Below, piece after piece: positions 1 through 5,064 of a stretch of 5,064 nt of DNA. This DNA is from Patescibacteria group bacterium (GTDB lineage Bacteria; Patescibacteriota; UBA1384). Below the pieces are notes generated by a model. That model did no database searches and was not told where the DNA came from. It saw only the letters and a list, made by a program, of their open reading frames with translations. Made by a program: the position numbers and the translations under genes. The stretch is taken from contig JAGOOF010000034.1 of NCBI GenBank assembly GCA_017992655.1, positions 1 through 5,064 on the forward strand, read 5' to 3'. How positions within the stretch are numbered: the first letter of the stretch is position 1; each line of letters begins with the position of its first letter.

Positions 1-1311
1 GCTATTACCACTAAAGGAAAGCATGCGGTCCCAATCGAAATTAATTGTTGTTGTTCTATTGTTTTGCAAATCATTGTATTTTATTGCCCCGATTCCAATG
101 GCGTGCGCAATTTTCTCTTTTTGCGCCTGCGACAAGCGCGGATTTTTTTCATCGATAATTGCACGCGCTCGCCTTACTGCTTCTTCCAACACAAGGTTAA
201 GAGCAATATAGTTGCCCTTTCTCGTACTCATGGTTCCTTCTTTTAGCCTAATCAAGCCGTGGGGAGCATAGACTAAATTGTTTTTATCAACCCAGCCCGC
301 GCGACGAGCGATGGCAAAGAGTTGTTTGAAATATAGGCCCTGCTCGCTTCCCACGTGGTAGATTACAGTATCCGCTTTCATTGTTTTAAGGCGATAACGT
401 AACGCTGCTAAATCACGGGTCATATACAATGTGGCACCGTCTTTTTTCATAACAAGAGCAGGTGTCATGGTTTCATCTTGAAAACGGACAATAAGAGCAT
501 CTTCGCTTTCCGTTGTAATTTTTTTCTTTTGTAGCTCCGTAATGATTTTTGACGCAAGCGCAATATATTCGCTTTCCCCCTTTTCTAAATCGAATTTTAC
601 GCCCAGTTTTTTGTAAACAGCGCGAAATTCCTGCAGGCTCCAGCCGGAAAACTTCTTCCACAACAAAGTAGCCTCTTCATCTTTACTCTCGAGCTTTTTG
701 AACCAATAACGCGCCTTGTTAACGATAGTTTCATCTATTTCCGCCTCGCTGTGAAAGCGCACATATAGGCGAAGTAGTTCGTTAACAGGATCACCCTCTA
801 CTACTTTTTCGTTCCCCCATTTATTAAATGCGTAAAGCAGTTTTCCAAACTGTGTCCCCCAGTCGCCAATGTGGTTAACACGTATTACTTTATGCCCTAA
901 CGCGCTGTAGCAGTTAGCCACCGCATCGCCAATAATAGTGGAGCGAAGATGGCCAATTCCAAAGGGTTTTGCGATATTAGGAGAGGAATATTCGATAAGA
1001 ACTCTTTCCTTCTTTGGGGTAAAATTACGAAAAGGGGTTTGCCAAGGCTTTTTCAGTATTTGCGCCAAATAATCGTTGCTTAACCTGAAGTTGATAAAGC
1101 CTGGCGCGCTCACACTAACAGCGCTCACCGACTTTGGCAACTTAACATCTTTTACTATTGTTTGCGCCACTTCCATTGGCTTCTTCTTTTCTCTTTTCGC
1201 AACCTTTAAGGCAACTGGTGAACTCAAATCGCCATAGCTCAAATTTTTGTTGTATTCAACGTCGGGAAAGCCAACATCTTTTATAATTTCTTGTTTTGGA
1301 TATTTTGTCAT
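1..1311 (-). CDS. argS: Arginyl-tRNA synthetase (ArgRS), C-terminus cut off by window edge
   Basis: Class I aminoacyl-tRNA synthetase that attaches arginine to tRNA-Arg using ATP in the cytoplasm. The frame is open for 437 codons from the ATG at 1311 to base 1. Residues 1-75 form a short N-terminal tRNA-recognition domain. The catalytic Rossmann fold then carries the family block SSPNIAKPF (109-117), directly followed by GIGH (118-121) at the HIGH position. Next come NHIGDWGTQFG (146-156), TRDLAA (298-303) and MSTRKG (361-366), the usual ArgRS counterpart of KMSKS. FDWDRMLSFSGNS (425-437) leads into the C-terminal DALR anticodon-binding domain, which lies outside the window; roughly 110-130 residues are missing by comparison with usual family length (about 550). 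The N-terminus seems some 15-25 residues shorter than typical, with SSP where a TNV-like motif often sits. The ATG overlaps the tyrS stop (ATGA) and lacks a good Shine-Dalgarno sequence, so translation is probably coupled to tyrS. The family assignment is very secure. Confidence 0.97.
   Translation of the reverse strand, partial: MTKYPKQEIIKDVGFPDVEYNKNLSYGDLSSPVALKVAKREKKKPMEVAQTIVKDVKLPKSVSAVSVSAPGFINFRLSNDYLAQILKKPWQTPFRNFTPKKERVLIEYSSPNIAKPFGIGHLRSTIIGDAVANCYSALGHKVIRVNHIGDWGTQFGKLLYAFNKWGNEKVVEGDPVNELLRLYVRFHSEAEIDETIVNKARYWFKKLESKDEEATLLWKKFSGWSLQEFRAVYKKLGVKFDLEKGESEYIALASKIITELQKKKITTESEDALIVRFQDETMTPALVMKKDGATLYMTRDLAALRYRLKTMKADTVIYHVGSEQGLYFKQLFAIARRAGWVDKNNLVYAPHGLIRLKEGTMSTRKGNYIALNLVLEEAVRRARAIIDEKNPRLSQAQKEKIAHAIGIGAIKYNDLQNNRTTTINFDWDRMLSFSGNS
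1308..1311 (-). promoter_or_regulatory. ATGA stop-start overlap coupling tyrS to argS
   Basis: On the minus strand the TGA stop of tyrS (1310-1308) shares two bases with the ATG start of argS (1311-1309). The sequence just upstream is AT-rich. Its best purine run, AAAGAG, ends about 12 bases before the ATG, too weak and too far for a convincing ribosome binding site. Ribosomes finishing tyrS probably re-initiate at argS, which would link synthesis of the two synthetases. The overlap is seen directly; the coupling is inferred. Confidence 0.7.
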
Positions 1312-2453
1312 TTTAAAATATAGCTCTTTCGTCGGCCAATTGAGATAATGTCACCTTTTGCAATTGCACTATCGAGCTCGCTCAGCGAAATGGGTTGGCC
1401 GTTAATTTTTATTCCGCCTTGTTGCGCGAGACGGCGAACGTTACTGCTTGATTGTCCTTTTTCCAAGAATAAAATAGCTTGTTGCACGGTCGTGCACTTG
1501 CAAGAAAAAGGTGTTGGTTCAGGTAATTCTCGACTAGAAAAAATACGCTCGAAGTGGGAGCGTGCTACTTCTGCATTTCCTTTATGGAAAATAGACACTA
1601 TTTCACAGGCGAGTTGCTTTTTTATTTCCATGGGGTGCCCGCTTCCTGCTACTTTTTTTAGCTCACTTACTCTCTTGTTAAGTATTAAATCAGCGTACAT
1701 TGCGGTTAGTTCATCGGGAATGGACATAATTTTACCAAACATGTCTTCCGGTGTGTCTGTAAAACCGATATAGTTGCCAAGGCTTTTACTCATTTTGCGT
1801 TTGCCGTCTGTCCCTACCAATAGATCGAAAACTATAATATCTTGCGGTTCCATGCCCATTTTTTTCTGAAGAGAACGGCCCGCCAGAAGGTTAAAGCGCT
1901 GGTCCGTTCCTCCCAGCTCAACATCCGATTTTAGCATAATTGAATCGTACGCTTGCATAATAGGGTACGTTGTTTCGTGCATACCCAACGACAAACCGCT
2001 CTTTATTCTTTTACTAAAATCGTCTCGCTCGAAAATATAGTTAACGGAAAATTCCGCCATAATCTTAAGCCACTCCGATAACACCATTTTCTTATACCAC
2101 TCGCTGTTATACCTAATTTCAACCTTCGAGGTATCGAGTATTAACGAAACCTGATCAATGTAGGTTTTAACATTTTCTTTAATTTGTTCGGGCGATAAAA
2201 TAGGGCGCTCTGTTTTCCTCCCTGTTGGATCGCCAATTTGAGCGGTAAAATCACCAATAAGAAAAATTATTTTGTGCCCAAAACGAGCAAAAGCATCGAG
2301 TTGCTTAAGCACAACATAATGGCCGAGGTGGAGGTCAGGAGAACTGGGGTCCACCCCAAACTTAATGCGTAGCTTTTTCTTGCCACGCAACCGCTTCTCT
2401 AAAGAGCTACGATCAATAATGTCTCGCGCCGATGGAAGAATAATATTTTTCAT
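1308..2453 (-). CDS. tyrS: Tyrosyl-tRNA synthetase (TyrRS) with C-terminal S4 domain
   Basis: Class I synthetase that charges tRNA-Tyr with tyrosine in the cytoplasm. From the ATG at 2453 it has 381 residues, a normal full length. Visible motifs in this numbering are GVDPSSPDLHLGH (33-45, HIGH motif HLGH at 42-45), GDFTAQIGDPTGR (67-79), the tyrosine pocket pattern YPIMQAYD (163-170, Y163/Q167/D170), GGTDQRFN (181-188) and KMSKS (220-224). Residues about 320-381 form an S4 RNA-binding domain, with SNVRRLAQQGGIKINGQPI at 337-355. The KMSKSLGNYI context and the S4 tail resemble the TyrZ-like branch rather than the E. coli TyrS branch; this is from family memory. The frame also offers an upstream TTG at 2468 (386 residues). 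I prefer the ATG because the likely transcription start near 2472 leaves almost no leader for TTG, but neither start has a clear ribosome binding site. The gene overlaps argS by 4 bases. The short upstream region leaves no room for a T-box leader. Confidence 0.96.
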   Translation of the reverse strand: MKNIILPSARDIIDRSSLEKRLRGKKKLRIKFGVDPSSPDLHLGHYVVLKQLDAFARFGHKIIFLIGDFTAQIGDPTGRKTERPILSPEQIKENVKTYIDQVSLILDTSKVEIRYNSEWYKKMVLSEWLKIMAEFSVNYIFERDDFSKRIKSGLSLGMHETTYPIMQAYDSIMLKSDVELGGTDQRFNLLAGRSLQKKMGMEPQDIIVFDLLVGTDGKRKMSKSLGNYIGFTDTPEDMFGKIMSIPDELTAMYADLILNKRVSELKKVAGSGHPMEIKKQLACEIVSIFHKGNAEVARSHFERIFSSRELPEPTPFSCKCTTVQQAILFLEKGQSSSNVRRLAQQGGIKINGQPISLSELDSAIAKGDIISIGRRKSYILK

Positions 2454-2474
2454 GCTAGTTTTAACCAATTTCTC

Positions 2475-2503
2475 TTAAATTCTACATTTTTTTATGATAT
2501 ACT
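2475..2503 (+). promoter_or_regulatory. Extended -10 promoter of the PBP gene, placed for a leaderless transcript
   Basis: TGATATACT at 2495-2503 matches the extended -10 consensus TGnTATAAT, with five of six in the hexamer TATACT at 2498-2503. Seventeen bases upstream, TTAAAT (2475-2480) is a weak -35 (three of six), as is common for extended -10 promoters. Transcription usually starts about seven bases after the -10, which here falls at or next to the A of the ATG at 2510. No purine-rich Shine-Dalgarno sequence lies between 2495 and 2509. The promoter overlaps the tyrS promoter on the other strand. It is predicted from sequence only. Confidence 0.6.
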
Positions 2504-2507
2504 GCAA
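2479..2507 (-). promoter_or_regulatory. Probable sigma-70-type promoter of the tyrS-argS operon
   Basis: Read on the minus strand, TTGCAG (2507-2502) and TAGAAT (2484-2479) are separated by exactly 17 bases, a spacer that includes a run of seven A. The -10 matches consensus at five of six positions; the -35 matches only its first three bases (TTG). Transcription would begin near 2472, giving a leader of about 19 bases to the ATG at 2453. TATCAT at 2499-2494 is an alternative -10 but has no credible -35. Confidence 0.45.
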
Positions 2508-2509
2508 AT

Positions 2510-5064
2510 ATGAAAAAAATATCTCGTTCGTTAAGAAGAGCACAAAGAAACCTTAGAAAAGGCTATTGGAAGTTCCACTTACCCACAAGGCTTAACAAAA
2601 AGAAAATATGGCGCTATTTGTTATATGGCATTGGCGCATTCTTTTTGTTTGTGGTGTTTTTGTTTGTATGGTATTCAAAAGACCTTCCCACCCCGGAAAA
2701 ACTGGCGGCGAGAAGAGCAACAGAAAGCACCAAGATATTCGATAGAAACGGCGACCTTTTGTACACAACTGGGGAGAAAAGAAGGACTGTTATCGAGGAT
2801 AAAGATATGCCTGTGTATGTGCGCCAGGCAACAGTAGCAATTGAAGATAAGGATTTTTACAAGCACCACGGACTAGATTTTTCCGGAATTTTCCGAGCAG
2901 TAATTGTTGATATAACAAGTGGTAGTCGCGCCCAGGGCGGAAGCACCATTACACAACAGTTTGTGAAAAACGCCCTTCTTTCACCGAAAAAAACCTTTAC
3001 ACGTAAAATAAAAGAGGCAATTTTATCGATTGAACTTGAGCAAACAAGAACCAAGGAAGAAATACTAACGTTGTATCTTAACGAAATCCCCTACGGTGGT
3101 AATGTTTATGGCATAGAGGAAGCATCGAAATACTATTTCGACAAAAGCGCCAAAGACATTACTTTATCTGAGGCAGCAACGCTCGCTGCTTTACCCCAGG
3201 CGCCAACTTATTATTCCCCTTTTGGCACACATAGCGATGCATTGTTCGCGCGTAAGACACGCGTTTTAGACGGCATGGTGAGCATGGGCTACATAACACA
3301 AGAACAGGCGGACGAGGCGAAAGCAGCCGTTCCTAATAGCCAAGAGCAGAACTTTGTAAAGCGCAGGGATAACATAAAAGCGCCTCACTTTGTTCTTTAT
3401 GTCCGTGAGCAGTTGGTTGAACTTTACGGGGAGCAAATGGTAAACGAAGGTGGTCTTCAAGTTACGACTACCTTAAACAGCGAGCTCCAAGAAATTGCCC
3501 AATCCTCTATCGATAAAAACTTCGCCAATGTTGCTGCCCGCGGTGGGAGTAACGCCGCCTTGGTTTCCGTTGATCCCAAAACAGGGCAAATTCTTTCCAT
3601 GATAGGAAGCAAAGATTACTTCGATACAGAAAACGATGGCAACGTTAATGTTACTCTCGCTAAAAGGCAACCTGGCTCCTCTTTTAAGCCTATCGCCTAC
3701 GCGACGGCCTTTAAAGGGCAATACAATCCCGCCAGTACGATATTTGACTTAAGAACAGACTTTGGCGGTGGCTACGTGCCAGCAAACTACAACGGGCGCA
3801 CCAACGGCCCTGTTTCCATTCGTTACGCCCTTGCAAACTCTCTGAATATTCCCGCTGTAAAAATATTGTCGCTTGCTGGTATTGAAAACACCATTAAAAC
3901 CGCGCGCGACCTTGGGATTACAACTCTAACAGACCCCGACAGGTACGGCCTCGCGTTGGTTTTAGGTGGGGGTGAGGTTAAGCCACTGGAAATGGCTGGC
4001 GCCTATGGCACGTTTGGCAATAACGGCAAGTTTGCAACAACTACACCATTTCTCAAGATCCAAGAATCAAACGGTAAAACTATATATGAGTACGAAGAAG
4101 GCACCAACGTTAAACAGGCACTAGACCCGCAGATTGCATACGAGATAACAGATATTCTGGCGGACAACGACGTAAGAAGGTCTGTTTTTGGCAACGCCCT
4201 CGCTGTTCCTAATTATAGAGTAGCGGTAAAAACTGGTACTACCCAAGAGTTCCGCGATGGTTGGACAGCTGGCTATACACCTAACCTTGCAACGGTAGTA
4301 TGGGTGGGAAATAATGATAATACTAAAATGAAATCTGGTGCAGATGGTTCGGTGGTCGCTGCTCCCATCTTTAGAAGTTATATGGCGCAAGCGCTTTCTA
4401 AATTACCAAAAAATGACTTTGAACGGCCAAGTGGTATTCAGGAAGTAACCGTAGAGAAGTTCTCTAATAAATTACCAACCGAACATTCGCAAGAGCTAAT
4501 AAAAGATATTTTTGCACAGTGGCAGGTACCCACCAAAAGGGATGATGTGAATGTGGTAGTAAAAGTAAACCGTTTAAATGGCCAGCTTGCAACTGATTCG
4601 ACCCCGCCTGAGCTAATAGAAGAAAGAGTGTATCGAAATATACATTCCGAACGTCCTACCTACCCCAACTGGGAAGGTCCAGTGCGTGCTTGGGCCGAAG
4701 CAAATGGCTTCTTTGGCCGTCCGCCACAAGACCAAGACACCTCTTATGACGGGAAACAACCAACCATAAGCATTATTACCCCCGCCAAAGGCACAACTTA
4801 TAACTCGGGAGCACTGGTGGCTGTTTCCGCAAGCGCCAGTGCCGGCAACGGCATCCGTGAGGTTGTTTTTACCCTAGGCAACCAAACTGCGAACGACTCC
4901 TCCGCCCCTTACTCTGCCAACCTAAGTACTGCTGGTTTTGCTCCCGCCGACTATACCTTAACCGCTACCGTTTACGACAATAATGGAGTAGCGGCATCGG
5001 TGAGTACTACCATAGTCATTTCCGCATCAAGCCATAGCCAAAGTAATATCACTACATCTAATAT
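2510..5064 (+). CDS. Class A penicillin-binding protein (PBP1A-like glycosyltransferase/transpeptidase), C-terminus cut off by window edge
   Basis: Bifunctional cell-wall synthase that polymerises lipid II into glycan strands and cross-links the stem peptides outside the membrane. The visible 851 codons begin with a very basic cytoplasmic tail (14 Lys/Arg in the first 35 residues) and one membrane segment (about 36-55). The GT51 glycosyltransferase domain follows, with EDKDFYKHHG (112-121; E112 catalytic), GGSTITQQFVKN (143-154), RKIKEA (165-170; E169 likely second Glu) and the LYLNEIPYGG region (188-197). The transpeptidase domain has SSFK (390-393; S390 nucleophile), SLN (444-446) and KTGT (574-577). 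A linker (about 640-745) leads to an Ig-like domain (about 751-838) and a Ser/Thr/Asn-rich tail still open at the edge. All catalytic motifs are intact. An in-frame TGA at 2495-2497 and no other Met until residue 100 fix the ATG at 2510. No Shine-Dalgarno sequence is present. The symbol is left blank because orthology to mrcA or ponA cannot be settled. Confidence 0.96.
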   Translation, partial: MKKISRSLRRAQRNLRKGYWKFHLPTRLNKKKIWRYLLYGIGAFFLFVVFLFVWYSKDLPTPEKLAARRATESTKIFDRNGDLLYTTGEKRRTVIEDKDMPVYVRQATVAIEDKDFYKHHGLDFSGIFRAVIVDITSGSRAQGGSTITQQFVKNALLSPKKTFTRKIKEAILSIELEQTRTKEEILTLYLNEIPYGGNVYGIEEASKYYFDKSAKDITLSEAATLAALPQAPTYYSPFGTHSDALFARKTRVLDGMVSMGYITQEQADEAKAAVPNSQEQNFVKRRDNIKAPHFVLYVREQLVELYGEQMVNEGGLQVTTTLNSELQEIAQSSIDKNFANVAARGGSNAALVSVDPKTGQILSMIGSKDYFDTENDGNVNVTLAKRQPGSSFKPIAYATAFKGQYNPASTIFDLRTDFGGGYVPANYNGRTNGPVSIRYALANSLNIPAVKILSLAGIENTIKTARDLGITTLTDPDRYGLALVLGGGEVKPLEMAGAYGTFGNNGKFATTTPFLKIQESNGKTIYEYEEGTNVKQALDPQIAYEITDILADNDVRRSVFGNALAVPNYRVAVKTGTTQEFRDGWTAGYTPNLATVVWVGNNDNTKMKSGADGSVVAAPIFRSYMAQALSKLPKNDFERPSGIQEVTVEKFSNKLPTEHSQELIKDIFAQWQVPTKRDDVNVVVKVNRLNGQLATDSTPPELIEERVYRNIHSERPTYPNWEGPVRAWAEANGFFGRPPQDQDTSYDGKQPTISIITPAKGTTYNSGALVAVSASASAGNGIREVVFTLGNQTANDSSAPYSANLSTAGFAPADYTLTATVYDNNGVAASVSTTIVISASSHSQSNITTSN
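4760..5023 (+). other. Ig-like (Big_7-type) C-terminal domain of the PBP
   Basis: Codons 751-838 of the PBP encode a segment with the layout of bacterial Ig-like repeats. It opens with PTISIITPAKG, followed by a hydrophobic alternating strand (LVAVSASAS), then GIREVVFTLG, then the SSAPYSANL turn and strand, then ADYTLTATVYDNNG and a last strand (STTIVIS). This order, with the AP-Y and YTLTA-VYDNNG signatures, is close to the Big_7 / bacterial Ig family as I know it. Such domains usually bind polysaccharide or protein or act as spacers on the cell surface. Whether more Ig repeats follow cannot be seen. Confidence 0.7.

Noticed and set aside
23..246. Two short overlapping plus-strand frames (62 and 60 codons)
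   Set aside because: Both are antisense to the argS catalytic domain, including the MSTRKG region, and show no independent coding evidence.
1348..1773. 141-codon open frame on the plus strand
   Set aside because: It lies wholly antisense to the strongly supported tyrS, shows no recognisable domain, and its composition looks like a reverse-strand shadow of that gene.
2454..2509. T-box or other riboswitch leader for tyrS
   Set aside because: The whole intergenic region is 56 bases and the likely transcript leader is about 19, too short for any T-box or known riboswitch.
2625..2837. 70-codon plus-strand frame overlapping the 5' part of the PBP
   Set aside because: It is an out-of-frame shadow; the PBP frame here encodes the membrane segment and the start of the GT51 domain.
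3473..3721. 82-codon open frame on the minus strand
   Set aside because: It is antisense to the transpeptidase core of the PBP with no start signal or recognisable protein features.
4121..4390. 89-codon open frame on the minus strand
   Set aside because: It is antisense to the KTG region of the PBP; the forward frame carries all the family motifs.
4811..4842. Inverted repeat GCACTGG ... CCAGTGC (about nine pairs with one wobble, 14-base loop)
   Set aside because: It lies inside the PBP Ig-like domain coding sequence, has no T-run after it, and a stem this short in a Ser/Ala-rich coding stretch is plausible by chance.
1..5064. Alternative genetic code with TGA as glycine
   Set aside because: No in-frame TGA occurs within the three genes, and the only one, at the tyrS end, coincides with the argS start, as expected for a true stop.

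Overview
The window holds three protein-coding genes in two divergent transcription units, packed with almost no intergenic DNA. On the minus strand, tyrS (tyrosyl-tRNA synthetase) is followed by argS (arginyl-tRNA synthetase). The two overlap by four bases (ATGA), and argS runs off the left edge. On the plus strand, a class A penicillin-binding protein (bifunctional peptidoglycan glycosyltransferase/transpeptidase) starts at 2510 and runs off the right edge. The 56 bases between the tyrS and PBP start codons (2454-2509) are the only non-coding DNA of any length.

Organism: a bacterium with moderate-to-low GC and compact gene packing. Three features together suggest a small-genome lineage such as Patescibacteria/CPR: an apparently leaderless PBP gene, a class A PBP with a C-terminal Ig-like extension, and the short N-terminus of ArgRS. 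This is inference; no single marker proves it. No in-frame TGA occurs inside about 1,670 sense codons, and TGA appears to end tyrS exactly at the argS start. That argues for the standard bacterial code and against the TGA=Gly code of Gracilibacteria/Absconditabacteria.

Layout: 1-1311 argS (minus, 437 codons, C-terminus missing); 1308-2453 tyrS (minus, complete; an alternative TTG start at 2468); 2454-2509 divergent promoter region with two superimposed promoter candidates; 2510-5064 class A PBP (plus, 851 codons plus two bases, C-terminus missing). The two synthetases charge tRNA-Tyr and tRNA-Arg in the cytoplasm. The PBP polymerises and cross-links peptidoglycan outside the membrane. There is no obvious pathway link between the two units beyond the shared intergenic region.

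The gene content is ordinary housekeeping, and I found no undescribed multi-gene system, mobile element, CRISPR array or RNA gene. The most interesting signal is the intergenic region. It has an extended -10 box spaced so that transcription of the PBP gene would begin at its ATG, and this box physically overlaps the likely tyrS promoter.
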